64,000 bases of DNA from Acinetobacter lwoffii (GTDB lineage Bacteria; Pseudomonadota; Gammaproteobacteria; Pseudomonadales; Moraxellaceae): the NCBI RefSeq assembly GCF_024129735.1, contig NZ_JAMXXK010000011.1, positions 1 to 64,000 of the forward strand. The letters are read 5' to 3'. This document shows positions 36,132 to 45,489 of the stretch, piece by piece. The notes under the pieces were generated by a model that was not told the DNA's origin, searched no databases, and saw only the letters and a program-made list of their open reading frames with translations. The translations under genes and the position numbers were made by a program. Within the stretch, counting starts at the first letter, position 1. Every line of letters begins with the position of its first letter.

Positions 36132-36149
36132 GTTTCAAAGTAATACCGC

Positions 36150-36995
36150 TTAACCCTGGAAATAACGTAAATCCAGACGCCCTTCATATACGGTCGCCGT
36201 TGGTCCAGTCATCCAGACCACATCACCTTCTTCCCACTCAATTTGCAACTTGCCGCCTGCCAGCTCAACTTCAACTTTACTCGAAAGCAGACCACGGCGC
36301 ATACCTGAAATTGCGGCAGCACAGGCACCTGTACCACAAGCCAAGGTCTCGCCTACACCACGCTCGTACACACGTAAACGTGCATGTTTTTCATCAATAA
36401 TCTGCATAAAGCCAGCATTGACTCGTGCCGGGAAGCGCGCATGTGATTCAACTTGTGGACCAATACGTGCGACATCGGCAGCAATCACATCCGGCACGAT
36501 TGTCACCGCATGTGGATTCCCCATATTGACCACATCAATGGTCAGCTTTTCACCGCCAGCAAGATCGATGTCATACAGGCTCTCCGGCGCATCAGCTACA
36601 AATGGAATTTCCTGAGGCAAAAATTTTGGATAGCCCATATTGACCCGTACCCAACCATTCGCACCCAATTCCGGCTCTACAATACCAGATTTGGTTTGTA
36701 CCTTGATTTTGGTTTTGGTCGTGAGCTGACGATCATGCACAAATTTGGCAAAACAGCGCACGCCATTGCCACATTGCTCCACTTCCGAACCATCGGCATT
36801 AAAAATCCGGTATTTAAAGTCTGCACTTGGTACATCGGGTGGCTCAACCACCAAGAGTTGATCAAAACCAATGCCGAAGTTACGGTTGGCCAAACGCTGA
36901 ATGGTCAAAGTATCCAGATAAGCACGCTGGCTGATCAGATCAACCACCATAAAGTCATTGCCTAGACCATGCATCTTGGTAAATTCTAATAACAT
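36150..36995 (-). CDS. dapF: Diaminopimelate epimerase
   Basis: DapF converts LL- to meso-diaminopimelate for lysine and peptidoglycan synthesis. The 281-residue protein has the pseudo-duplicated fold with both catalytic cysteines, Cys75 (EQCGNG) and Cys220 ([11 protein letters not shown]). It lies 12 bp after lysA in the lptM-lysA-dapF cluster. Its product, meso-DAP, is the substrate of the neighbouring LysA, and is also drawn into the cell wall. Confidence 0.97.
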   Translation of the reverse strand: MLLEFTKMHGLGNDFMVVDLISQRAYLDTLTIQRLANRNFGIGFDQLLVVEPPDVPSADFKYRIFNADGSEVEQCGNGVRCFAKFVHDRQLTTKTKIKVQTKSGIVEPELGANGWVRVNMGYPKFLPQEIPFVADAPESLYDIDLAGGEKLTIDVVNMGNPHAVTIVPDVIAADVARIGPQVESHARFPARVNAGFMQIIDEKHARLRVYERGVGETLACGTGACAAAISGMRRGLLSSKVEVELAGGKLQIEWEEGDVVWMTGPTATVYEGRLDLRYFQG

Positions 36996-37007
36996 CCTGA
37001 TTTATCC

Positions 37008-38252
37008 TTAAGGCAATAAACGCTCACGTTCCCAGAGTGATTCAATGGTTTCACGTTCACGAATCAAATGCGCCTGATCAGCATCGACCATCACCTCAGC
37101 AGCACGACCACGACTGTTATAGTTTGAACTCATCACAAAACCGTATGCACCCGCGCCCAGCACTGCCAGCACATCATTTTCCTTGATCGCAAGCTCACGC
37201 TCTTTACCTAGGAAATCACCAGTTTCACAAATTGCGCCCACGACATCCCATTCTTTGCTTTCGACATCGGTACGAGGTGTAACAGATTGAATGTCCATCC
37301 ATGCTTCATATAACGCAGGGCGAATCAGGTCATTCATCGCTGCATCAATGATCGCGAAATTACGATGATTGGTCGGTTTTAATAGATCTACTTTAGTCAG
37401 TAACACACCAGCATTGGCAGAAATACTACGTCCCGGTTCCATATACACTTTCAGGCCCAGTTTTTCTAAAGCTGGACGCAGCGCATTGGCATATTCTTCA
37501 ACCGACGGCGGGGTTTCATCTTTATACGTCACACCCAGACCACCACCGATATCGATGTGTTTAAGATGGATACCCAGCTCTTTTAACTGGTCGATCATGA
37601 CAATGACACGATCCAGTGCATCCACAAATGGCTGGGTTTCAGTCAGCTGTGAACCAATATGGCAGTCAATCCCGACCACATCCAGATTTGGCAATGACGC
37701 TGCATATTGATAGGTTTCGAACACGCTATCCGATGGAATACCGAATTTATTTTCTTTTAAGCCGGTTGAAATATAAGGATGGGTTTTGGCATCGACATCC
37801 GGATTCACGCGCAATGAAATCGGTGCTTTGACATTTAATTCAGCCGCAACTTTCTGGATACGATCCAGCTCAGCATACGATTCGACGTTGAAGCATGCAA
37901 TCCCGACTTCTAAAGCTTTTTTGATATCCGCTTCAGATTTACCCAGGCCCGAAAATACGATTTTCGAAGGCTCACCACCGGCTTTCAGCACACGCGCCAA
38001 TTCACCACCGGTCACAATATCAAAACCGGCACCCTCTTTGGCCAATACATTCAATACCGCAAGATTAGAGTTGGACTTTACCGCAAAACAGATTTGATGG
38101 TCGATAAAATCAAAAGCACGGTCCATATCTAAAAAATGCTTTTCCAAAGTGGCTTTAGAATAAACATAGAGTGGTGTGCCAAATTGCTCCGCGAGCTGTT
38201 GTAATGAACATTGCTCAGCGTGCAATACCCCTTTAATGCGGGTGAAACTCAT
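37008..38252 (-). CDS. lysA: Diaminopimelate decarboxylase
   Basis: LysA decarboxylates meso-diaminopimelate to L-lysine using PLP. The 414-residue fold-type III protein carries the PLP lysine Lys59 (ICFAVKSNSN), the HIGSQ motif, the GGGLG phosphate loop and the CETGDFLG active-site segment from the dimer partner. It lies 24 bp past the lptM stop and 12 bp before dapF, so it is transcribed with both. No lysine riboswitch is evident upstream. Confidence 0.96.
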   Translation of the reverse strand: MSFTRIKGVLHAEQCSLQQLAEQFGTPLYVYSKATLEKHFLDMDRAFDFIDHQICFAVKSNSNLAVLNVLAKEGAGFDIVTGGELARVLKAGGEPSKIVFSGLGKSEADIKKALEVGIACFNVESYAELDRIQKVAAELNVKAPISLRVNPDVDAKTHPYISTGLKENKFGIPSDSVFETYQYAASLPNLDVVGIDCHIGSQLTETQPFVDALDRVIVMIDQLKELGIHLKHIDIGGGLGVTYKDETPPSVEEYANALRPALEKLGLKVYMEPGRSISANAGVLLTKVDLLKPTNHRNFAIIDAAMNDLIRPALYEAWMDIQSVTPRTDVESKEWDVVGAICETGDFLGKERELAIKENDVLAVLGAGAYGFVMSSNYNSRGRAAEVMVDADQAHLIRERETIESLWERERLLP

Positions 38253-38276
38253 GAAGGTATCCTTTCTGTGAAAGCG

Positions 38277-38510
38277 TTATGGTGTGGTTTTAACGTCTGA
38301 ATCGGTAGGTGCAGCAAACTGTTGTTGCACAGGTGCCTCTCGTTCTTCATCGGACGCTTTAGGCTCAGTTTCAGTATTTTTGTATAACAAATACTTGGCA
38401 CGCTTGTCGTAATTCGGATCATTCGGCAAGTGCAAAGCACCTGACTGTCCACAACCTGCAAGAGCAAGACCTGTCGCTAAGATACTGATGTAGCAAATGA
38501 CTTGGCGCAT
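38277..38510 (-). CDS. lptM: Lipoprotein LptM (YifL family), LPS translocon maturation
   Basis: From the ATG at 38510 (AGGTGG site upstream) this is a 77-residue lipoprotein: lipobox LAGC with Cys20, then GQSGALHLPNDP, the family's conserved segment, and a Glu/Pro/Thr-rich tail. LptM, once YifL, helps LptD fold in the outer membrane by aiding native disulphide formation. It stands before lysA-dapF, as yifL does before dapF in E. coli. The short length and lipobox make the call strong. Confidence 0.87.
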   Translation of the reverse strand: MRQVICYISILATGLALAGCGQSGALHLPNDPNYDKRAKYLLYKNTETEPKASDEEREAPVQQQFAAPTDSDVKTTP

Positions 38511-38596
38511 CTGACCACCTAATGTAATAGTTTCGATGAAGTATAACGCGATCATTCGGCATGACCCAAGCGTTAAACGCTAGAGAGTATCTTTAG

Positions 38597-38634
38597 ACAA
38601 AAAAAAACGCCAGCAGATCGCTGACGTTTTTATT
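38597..38634 (-). terminator. Terminator after cycA
   Basis: An imperfect stem AACGCCAGC/GCTGACGTT (one C-A mismatch) with an AGATC loop and a long A-run (T-run on minus). It separates cycA from lptM. Confidence 0.7.
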
Positions 38635-38642
38635 GATAAGGT

Positions 38643-40046
38643 TTATTTATGTTTCTGTTTATAGAAACCAAAATATCCAATGATTAACAGGATAAACCAG
38701 ATCGGGCTGATCATCAGTGCCTGGCGAGTATCCTCTTCCAGCGCCAAAACCACGATCATGCTCAGGAAGAAGATAATCACGATCCAACAGGTCACCAGAC
38801 CGCCTGGCAACTTAAAGGTCGATTTAGCATGTAGTTCTGGACGTGTTTTGTAATACACGATATAGCTCCAGATAATGATGATCCAGACACAAATAAACAG
38901 AATCGTGGATAAAGTCGTGGCCAAGGTAAAGGCTCGAACGGTATCCGGAACAAAATACTGAAGTGCTGCACCCAACAACAAACACACGGCAGAAAAATAT
39001 AGGGCATTTGCAGGCACTGCGCGACGGTTCAAGCGACCAAAGGCAACCGGTGCCTGCTCTTCACGCGACAGGCCAAACAGCATACGACTGGTTGAGAATA
39101 CGCCACTGTTCATCGATGACATCACCGAGGACAATACCACCAGGTTCATGATAATCGCAGCCGCTGCAATGCCAGCCTGACTGAACAGGTTTACAAAGGG
39201 CGAAACATTCGGGTCAATCTGGTTCCATGGAGTTACTGACATCACAATGAGCAGTGCCAATACATAGAAAATAATGATACGGATCGGAATAGAGTTCACC
39301 GCTTTTGGCAGGTTCTTTTCCGGATCTTTGGTTTCAGCCGCGGTAGTCCCCACCAGTTCCACCCCCACAAAGGCAAAGATGGCAATCTGGAAACCGGCCA
39401 GAAAGCCCATGGCACCCGTTGGGAACAAACCGCCATGCTCCCAGATATGACTAAAGGATGCGACCGTACCAACATCATTGGTAAAGCCAGTAAACACCAT
39501 CCACAGACCAACAGCAATCAGCACCACAATGGCGATAATTTTGACCAGGGCAAACCAGAATTCCATTTCACCAAACAGTTTTACCGTGACCAGATTCAGC
39601 CCCATGATAAACACAATCGCGGCAACACTGATCATGACGCCTTCTTCAGGGCTAAAGGGCAAGCCATTATTGAAGAATTGCAGATAGTAAATAATGGCTG
39701 ACAGATCTGCGATCCCGATGGTGATCCAGCACAGCCAGTAGGTCCAGCCGACAAAGTATCCGGCCCAAGGCCCGATCAGATCCGTGGCAAAATCAATAAA
39801 TGATTTATATTGTAAATTGGAGAGCAACAACTCACCCAATGCACGCATCACCAGAAAGACCATAAAACCGATGATCATATAGATCACCAGAATCGAAGGA
39901 CCTGCGAGACTGATGGTTTTACCCGAACCCATAAACAGGCCGGTTCCGATGGCGCCCCCAATGGCAATTAACTGTAGGTGCCGATTGGACAAACTCCGCT
40001 TTAATTCACCGTGCTCTGCCGACGAATTGTTATATTTTTCTGACAT
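38643..40046 (-). CDS. cycA: D-serine/D-alanine/glycine transporter CycA-type amino-acid permease
   Basis: This 467-residue APC-superfamily permease has about twelve helices. The AAT-family signatures GGAIGTGLFMGSG (31-43), EFWFALVKIIAI and FVGVELVGTTAAE are present. The sequence pattern is closest, by memory, to CycA, which imports D-serine, D-alanine, glycine and D-cycloserine; a sibling aromatic or proline permease is possible. It is preceded by a 300-bp divergent region with the alanine symporter gene, so both may respond to alanine. Confidence 0.8.
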   Translation of the reverse strand: MSEKYNNSSAEHGELKRSLSNRHLQLIAIGGAIGTGLFMGSGKTISLAGPSILVIYMIIGFMVFLVMRALGELLLSNLQYKSFIDFATDLIGPWAGYFVGWTYWLCWITIGIADLSAIIYYLQFFNNGLPFSPEEGVMISVAAIVFIMGLNLVTVKLFGEMEFWFALVKIIAIVVLIAVGLWMVFTGFTNDVGTVASFSHIWEHGGLFPTGAMGFLAGFQIAIFAFVGVELVGTTAAETKDPEKNLPKAVNSIPIRIIIFYVLALLIVMSVTPWNQIDPNVSPFVNLFSQAGIAAAAIIMNLVVLSSVMSSMNSGVFSTSRMLFGLSREEQAPVAFGRLNRRAVPANALYFSAVCLLLGAALQYFVPDTVRAFTLATTLSTILFICVWIIIIWSYIVYYKTRPELHAKSTFKLPGGLVTCWIVIIFFLSMIVVLALEEDTRQALMISPIWFILLIIGYFGFYKQKHK

Positions 40047-40365
40047 TATTAATTACAACTTTGAGTTTTACTCGCGACAAATTAACGTAAAAAATGCTGA
40101 ATACAAAAATAAAATTTGCATCATTTGTATTTCCTGATTAATTGAAGAAGTTAATTTATTTTTCTTATATCGCTCTACGGTTACACTTCTGCTTTATTTT
40201 TGACCTGCGATATTCCAGTAATTTCTTGTCAAATTTTTAAAACTGTGTAAAAAATAGAACACTATTCAGTCAATTTATGCATTCAGGATGAATGTATCTG
40301 GCATAGCAATTGCTTTTTAATCAATACCTCGAACTACACAGACATGGATCAATAAGAAGAATTTT
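40047..40365. other. Divergent control region between the two amino-acid transporter genes
   Basis: About 320 AT-rich bases between cycA and the AGCS symporter. A dyad CATTCA-GGA-TGAATG (40280-40294, extendable to 40277-40297) lies near the symporter start and could be an operator. No glycine riboswitch fold is evident. Confidence 0.5.
40277..40297. promoter_or_regulatory. Dyad upstream of the AGCS symporter
   Basis: ATGCATTCA and TGAATGTAT form a 9-bp half-site dyad (one G-T pair) around a GGA centre, about 70 bp before the symporter ATG. It is a possible site for a dimeric amino-acid-responsive regulator. Confidence 0.35.
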
Positions 40366-41712
40366 ATGCAAAATTTACAAAGTTTAATGGAAACTTTAAG
40401 CGGCTGGGTCTGGGGCCCTTATATGCTGGTACTAATTGTTGGTACCGGGATTTTCCTTACCTTCCGTTTATTGTTCTGGCAGTTCCGCATGTTGCCCCTA
40501 GCCTTCAAACAGGTCTTTGGCAAGCACCCTGACCATTCAGGGGACATTTCCCAATTTGCTTCATTGATGACCGCACTCTCTGCCACGATTGGTACCGGTA
40601 ACATTGCCGGCGTAGCCACTGCCTGTGTCCTCGGTGGTCCGGGCGCCGTGTTCTGGATGTGGATGACTGCCCTGTTTGGTATGGCGACCAAATATGGCGA
40701 AGGTGTTCTGGCAGTCAAATACCGAGTCAAAAATGAGAAAGGTGAAATGTCCGGTGGTCCGATGTACTACATCGAGCGGGGTCTGAAATGGAAATGGCTG
40801 GCGCTGATTTTTGCCTTGTTCGGAACTCTGGCTTCTTTTGGGATCGGCAGCTCCGTACAGTCCAATACCGTAGCATTGGCAGTGCAAAACAGCTTGGGCA
40901 TCGAAACCTGGATGACCGGTATTATTATTACTGCCTTTTCGGCACTGGTGATTTTGGGCGGGATTAAATCGATTTCCAGAGCAGCGTCACTGATTGTTCC
41001 TATTATGGCTATAGGCTATGTGGCAGGGGGATTAATTATCATTTTTAATAATCTTGAACTGGTCGTTCCTGCGCTTAAAATCATCTTCACCTATGCCTTT
41101 ACTGGAGAAGCCGCAGTGGGCGGTGCAATTGGTGCGGCGATTCGTTATGGTGTGGCACGTGGTGTATTCTCCAACGAAGCCGGCATGGGTTCTGCGCCGA
41201 TTGCTGCTGCAGCGGCAAAAACCGATCATCCAGCCCGTCAAGGTCTGGTGTCTATGACCGGTACCTTCATTGATACCATTATTGTCTGTTCAATTACCGG
41301 TATTGTTCTGGTGATGGGTTATATCATGACCGGTAATTCATTCGGAGATCAAACCGGTGCGGTACTGACTATCGGTGTATTCGACAAGCTGCTACCTGGT
41401 ATTGGCGGCTGGGTGGTGACTTTCGGGATCATTTTCTTCGCTTATTCCACCATTTTGGGCTGGAGCTACTATGGCGAAAAATGTACCAGCTATTTACTTG
41501 GCGAAAAATTCGTTTTGCCCTATCGCATTATTTATATTGCCTCAGTGTTTATCGGCTGTATTGCAACACTGGATCTGGTCTGGCTATTCGCCGATACATT
41601 TAACGGCCTGATGGCGGTTCCGAACTTAATCGCATTATTATTACTGTCTGGCGTCATTGCCAAAGAATCCAAAGACTTCATTGCAAGACGTAAATCTGGT
41701 GAACTTTATTAA
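40366..41712 (+). CDS. Sodium:alanine symporter (AGCS family)
   Basis: This 448-residue protein of the alanine-or-glycine:cation symporter family has about eleven helices. Conserved stretches include SALSATIGTGNIAGVATA (68-85), FWMWMTALFGMATKYGE (95-111) and GVFSNEAGMGSAPIAAAAA (about 269-287). It takes up L-alanine or glycine with sodium. It is a single gene with its own terminator, divergent from cycA. Confidence 0.92.
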   Translation: MQNLQSLMETLSGWVWGPYMLVLIVGTGIFLTFRLLFWQFRMLPLAFKQVFGKHPDHSGDISQFASLMTALSATIGTGNIAGVATACVLGGPGAVFWMWMTALFGMATKYGEGVLAVKYRVKNEKGEMSGGPMYYIERGLKWKWLALIFALFGTLASFGIGSSVQSNTVALAVQNSLGIETWMTGIIITAFSALVILGGIKSISRAASLIVPIMAIGYVAGGLIIIFNNLELVVPALKIIFTYAFTGEAAVGGAIGAAIRYGVARGVFSNEAGMGSAPIAAAAAKTDHPARQGLVSMTGTFIDTIIVCSITGIVLVMGYIMTGNSFGDQTGAVLTIGVFDKLLPGIGGWVVTFGIIFFAYSTILGWSYYGEKCTSYLLGEKFVLPYRIIYIASVFIGCIATLDLVWLFADTFNGLMAVPNLIALLLLSGVIAKESKDFIARRKSGELY

Positions 41713-41749
41713 TTGATAAGTTATTATTTAACTACTCAATTCAAATAGT

Positions 41750-41776
41750 AAAAAGCCACGTTAATCGTGGCTTTTT
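41750..41776. terminator. Bidirectional terminator after the AGCS gene
   Basis: AAAAAGCCACG/CGTGGCTTTTT perfect stem with a five-base loop, between the symporter and a convergent orphan. Confidence 0.85.
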
Positions 41777-41814
41777 ATGCTTCATCTTTTCCATTCTTTC
41801 TTCATCATGAAAAT

Positions 41815-42219
41815 TTAGCAACGTAAACCACTACAAGCCAGCTTGTCCCACTCAGATTCAAGCTCCAACGCTAGTCCTAAAGATAAAACAAAAAACTGAA
41901 TGCCTTTAATTTTCATATTGCCCTGTTCATCTTCCAGATATCCACTCAATTTTTGATAGGTTTTATGATGCAGATCAAAAGGTACATCCAGATAAAGACC
42001 ACCCAGGTAGATTTCACTATGGACGGTTTGATCCACACCTAAACACGGCATATAGACAATGCCCTGTTGCTCTAGCCAGCCGATCAACATTTGGCGAACC
42101 GAGTTTGCGTCCCGATCTGGATGTACATAATGATCAAAATGCACAAACAGCACATCACGGTTTTTTTCACGTGCGATCGCATCAATATGTTTCAGCAATT
42201 GTGACAAGATCTGTTCCAT
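41815..42219 (-). CDS. Hypothetical protein (134 residues)
   Basis: I recognise no family. This is a soluble, acidic protein with an aspartate/histidine-rich N-terminal part (LFVHFDHYVHPDRDAN, about 24-39), then alternating beta and helix elements, and Cys residues near the middle (MPCLG) and end (LACSGLRC). The His/Asp cluster could bind a metal, which is inference. It is monocistronic, divergent from radA, and its codon use looks native. Confidence 0.65.
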   Translation of the reverse strand: MEQILSQLLKHIDAIAREKNRDVLFVHFDHYVHPDRDANSVRQMLIGWLEQQGIVYMPCLGVDQTVHSEIYLGGLYLDVPFDLHHKTYQKLSGYLEDEQGNMKIKGIQFFVLSLGLALELESEWDKLACSGLRC

Positions 42220-42393
42220 TCCAGCATAACAAGATGGGCATTATAGACGGCGTTGACGCATAGCATTCAAATCAGCATAAATAAAAACGACAAGCCTTGT
42301 CGTAAAAACCATGATTTTTCAGGTGAAAGGCTTGGTTTTCTATAGCATTCACCGCTATGCTGTCACTCAATTTCAATCGCTACATCTTCAAAT

Positions 42394-43785
42394 ATGGCTA
42401 AAGCAAAAAGTGTGTATCGTTGTGAACAGTGTGGTGCCGATCATCCAAAATGGTCGGGGCAGTGTTCTGAATGCGGGGAATGGAACAGCCTGGTTGAGGT
42501 GACCATTGCACCGGCAGTGACGCATCGCGCCCAGCCAAAAATCGGTGGTGGATATGCAGGCCAGGCGTCCAGCATCACGACTTTAAATCAGGTCTCAGTC
42601 TCTCATGAAACCCGTCTACCAACGGGTATCAGCGAATTTGACCGGGTCTTGGGCGGCGGACTGGTAACCGGGTCGGTGGTCCTGATCGGCGGTGATCCCG
42701 GGATTGGTAAATCTACCATCTTGCTACAAACAGCCACACACATGGCATCTGCCAAAAATCCGGCCCTGTATGTGACCGGTGAGGAATCCTTGTCTCAGGT
42801 GGCTTTACGTGCCCAGCGTCTGGATCTGCCGACCGACCAGCTCAAAGTCATGGCAGAAACCTGCGTCGAACGTATTTGTGAAGTACTGGCCCAGCAAAGT
42901 CCTGCGGTGGCAATCCTGGACTCGATCCAAACCCTGTACACCGAAACCCTGCAATCTGCACCAGGTGGTGTCTCACAAATTCGTGAATCAGCGGCCTTGT
43001 TGACCCGTTTTGCCAAAAATAGTGGCACGTCTTTGTTTCTGGTCGGTCATGTAACCAAAGAAGGCGCACTGGCCGGCCCACGTGTACTGGAACATATGGT
43101 GGACTGTGTGCTGTATTTTGAAGGCCAGTCGGATTCACGTTACCGGATGATCCGAGCGGTCAAAAACCGTTTTGGTGCGGTCAATGAGCTCGGTGTGTTC
43201 GGCATGACCGATAAAGGTCTGCGCGAAGTTTCCAATCCTTCAGCCATCTTTTTAAGCCGTTATGATGAAGCGATTCCCGGTTCGATTGTAATGATCAGCC
43301 GCGAAGGTACGCGCCCGCTACTGGTTGAGGTTCAGGCACTGGTCGATGATGCACATGGCCAACCAAGACGCGTAGCGCTCGGTTTGGATCAGAACCGTCT
43401 AAATATGCTCCTTGCAGTCATGCATCGGCATGGTGGTGTGCAAACCTCCGGCCAGGATGTTTATGTCAATATCGTCGGTGGTTTGAAAATCACCGAAACA
43501 GGTTCGGATCTGGCGGTACTTCTCGCCTGCGCTTCCAGCATTCGTGGCAAAGCCTTACCGCAACAGCTGGCGGTTTTTGGGGAAGTCGGACTGTCTGGAG
43601 AGATTCGCCCTGTGCCGAACGGTCAGGAACGGCTGAAAGAAGCGATTAAACATGGTTTTAAATACATTATTGTCCCTCGCGGCAATGCACCGCAAAAATC
43701 CATCGAGGGCGTGCAAATTATTGCAGTTGCGCGTTTACATGAAGCCTTGAGCGAGGCAATGGCGCTGAGTGATGAACTCAATTAA
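42394..43785 (+). CDS. radA: DNA repair protein RadA (Sms)
   Basis: RadA is a hexameric RecA-like helicase that extends D-loops in recombinational repair and natural transformation. The 463-residue product has the N-terminal zinc knuckle (Cys10, 13, 24, 27), Walker A (GGDPGIGKST) at 99-108, the RadA KNRFG motif at 257-261 and a C-terminal Lon-protease-like domain. Together with comEC in the same window it supports a working transformation route. Confidence 0.96.
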   Translation: MAKAKSVYRCEQCGADHPKWSGQCSECGEWNSLVEVTIAPAVTHRAQPKIGGGYAGQASSITTLNQVSVSHETRLPTGISEFDRVLGGGLVTGSVVLIGGDPGIGKSTILLQTATHMASAKNPALYVTGEESLSQVALRAQRLDLPTDQLKVMAETCVERICEVLAQQSPAVAILDSIQTLYTETLQSAPGGVSQIRESAALLTRFAKNSGTSLFLVGHVTKEGALAGPRVLEHMVDCVLYFEGQSDSRYRMIRAVKNRFGAVNELGVFGMTDKGLREVSNPSAIFLSRYDEAIPGSIVMISREGTRPLLVEVQALVDDAHGQPRRVALGLDQNRLNMLLAVMHRHGGVQTSGQDVYVNIVGGLKITETGSDLAVLLACASSIRGKALPQQLAVFGEVGLSGEIRPVPNGQERLKEAIKHGFKYIIVPRGNAPQKSIEGVQIIAVARLHEALSEAMALSDELN

Positions 43786-43903
43786 CTGTAAACCGGCTCA
43801 TTTCGTACAAAGAGCAAAAAAATACAGATTTTTGATTGAAATTCCACATAAAGCCTATATAAATAGACTGTACAAACAGGTTTTATTCTCATAGGAAAAA
43901 TGA

Positions 43904-44908
43904 ATGGAAGTTCGACAGCGCAGTTTGATCACAGGTATCTTGACAGCAGTTTTATTGGTTGCGCCTTTTGCAGCTGAAGCAAAACGTGCCGGTGGCGGTA
44001 AAAGTCACGGCATGCAACGTTCTGCACAACCTACTCAATCTTATCAACAACCTCGTCAAGCTGCGCCTGCTCAACAAGCGCCAGTTGCCGGTGCTGCAAC
44101 CCAGCAAAAATCCGGTCCGGGTGTCGGCGGCATGGTTGCCGCGGGTGTAGCCGGTGCTGCGATTGGTGCAGTTGCTGCCAATGCCTTGGCGGATGATCAA
44201 AGTGTAGCAGCATCTGAAGCTCAGGCTGCTCAAGCCGAAGAGGAAAAAGGTGGTATTCCAGGCTGGATCTGGATCCTTCTTGCTGCTGCTGTTGCCTTCT
44301 TCATTTTCCGTAAGATGGGCGCAAAAAAAAAAGTAGCTTCTAACCCATACGCACCAAATAGCGGTGCTGGTAATACAGCACCTTTTGGTCAGGCACCGAC
44401 TGCACCTCGCGGTGGTGACAGTACCAATATTTTTGGTCAGAATGTGGGTGGTCAAACGTCAAGCAACAATGCTCCGTTCGGTTCTGCTCCGGTAAATAAC
44501 GCGCCTTTTGGTGCAGCTTATACCCAAAGTGGTAGCCAGTTACCGGATGGCACTGAACCTGCAGCATTCTTGCGTGTAGCGCGTCAGCGTTTTAACCATA
44601 TCCAGTCTATGAATACAGCAAGCAACATTTCTGAAATTCAGCGTTACTTGACCCCTGATCTTTATCAGTCGATGTATAACGACATCATGAGCAATCAGGA
44701 TCAGGATGTTGCCGAGTTTTCAAATCTAAATGCGATGGTTGTCGACTCATCGACTGACAATGGCCAATATATTGTCAGCGTACGCTTTACCGGTACGGTA
44801 AGCGAAGACTTGAACAGCTTGCCACAACCGTTTGCAGAAATCTGGCATTTCACCAAACCAGCAGGTTCAAATCAGGACTGGGTAGTTGCAGGTATTCAGC
44901 AAGACTAA
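43904..44908 (+). CDS. Tim44-domain membrane-anchored protein
   Basis: This 334-residue protein has a signal peptide (to about residue 26, AAEAK), a Gln/Pro/Ala-rich stretch, Gly/Ala segments and one strong membrane helix at about 120-138 (GWIWILLAAAVAFFIF). A low-complexity Asn/Gly/Pro linker then leads to a C-terminal Tim44-like domain (about 225-334: FLRVARQRFNHIQ, ending WVVAGIQQD). Bacterial Tim44-domain proteins are poorly characterised; the domain binds membranes or protein partners in mitochondria. AGGA precedes the ATG. It is monocistronic, with a clear terminator. Confidence 0.83.
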   Translation: MEVRQRSLITGILTAVLLVAPFAAEAKRAGGGKSHGMQRSAQPTQSYQQPRQAAPAQQAPVAGAATQQKSGPGVGGMVAAGVAGAAIGAVAANALADDQSVAASEAQAAQAEEEKGGIPGWIWILLAAAVAFFIFRKMGAKKKVASNPYAPNSGAGNTAPFGQAPTAPRGGDSTNIFGQNVGGQTSSNNAPFGSAPVNNAPFGAAYTQSGSQLPDGTEPAAFLRVARQRFNHIQSMNTASNISEIQRYLTPDLYQSMYNDIMSNQDQDVAEFSNLNAMVVDSSTDNGQYIVSVRFTGTVSEDLNSLPQPFAEIWHFTKPAGSNQDWVVAGIQQD

Positions 44909-44929
44909 TCGTGAATAAATGAAGTTTAG

Positions 44930-44951
44930 ACAGCGGCCTTCGAGCCGCTGT
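44930..44951 (+). terminator. Terminator after the Tim44-domain gene
   Basis: ACAGCGGC/GCCGCTGT stem (44930-44937 with 44944-44951) with a six-base loop and a T5 run, just past the stop. Confidence 0.8.
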
Positions 44952-45076
44952 TTTTATTTTCAAGCCTTACATTTTGATCTTTTTTAATTCCCTTCCCCCT
45001 CTCTTTTTTAACCTAACTTCCAGTTTTACTTATTTTTCATATAAATAGTTCAGCAACCCATATTTAAAATATAAAC

Positions 45077-45095
45077 AATAATTGTTATCATTATC
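45077..45095 (+). promoter_or_regulatory. Fur box before the iron operon
   Basis: The 19 bases AATAATTGTTATCATTATC match 15 of 19 positions of the consensus Fur box GATAATGATAATCATTATC. It lies 37 bp before the first gene of the DUF3649-PepSY-DUF3325 operon. It predicts repression by Fur when iron is plentiful. Confidence 0.7.
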
Positions 45096-45131
45096 ATTAA
45101 TTAGTTCATAAATTTGTAAATAGAATTTTCG

Positions 45132-45488
45132 ATGATGAATAGTCCGAATATGCAAGCCATAGCGACTGGAACAGTTACTGCACCGAAACCATCAAGCAAA
45201 AATAAAGTCAAAGCAAATATGCTGGCTTATCGTGGGATGATTTTATATCGCTTTATTCTGGCGGGTGCTGGCGGTTATCTACTGGCTACACTGGCAACGA
45301 TCTTGATTGCCCAGCTTTTTATCGACAGTGGAAGCAGTGCAGCCATGTCCGCCACCCTGATTGGCTTTAGCTTGAATGCTGCTGCATTTATCTGGGTATT
45401 TATGGTGAATAAGACGCTCAAAGCTACGCTCGGGATCGCGATTCCCGGTGTTTTACTCTATATCGCCTATAAGCTTTTAGGAAATTGA
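45132..45488 (+). CDS. DUF3649 family membrane protein of an iron-related operon
   Basis: This 118-residue inner-membrane protein has about three helices in its second two-thirds (from FILAGAGGYLLATLA), preceded by a polar Ser/Lys-rich N-terminus. DUF3649 proteins are encoded beside PepSY-TM and DUF3325 proteins in siderophore-linked operons of Pseudomonas and Acinetobacter. The next gene begins one base after its stop. A Fur-box match sits upstream, so expression should rise when iron is scarce. The molecular role is not established. Confidence 0.8.
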   Translation: MMNSPNMQAIATGTVTAPKPSSKNKVKANMLAYRGMILYRFILAGAGGYLLATLATILIAQLFIDSGSSAAMSATLIGFSLNAAAFIWVFMVNKTLKATLGIAIPGVLLYIAYKLLGN

Positions 45489-45489
45489 G

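Noticed and set aside
40047-40365. Possible glycine riboswitch before the AGCS symporter, since such switches often control this family.
   Set aside because: The AT-rich leader lacks the paired GGAGAG and GCCGAAGG-type cores. Only a short dyad is present.
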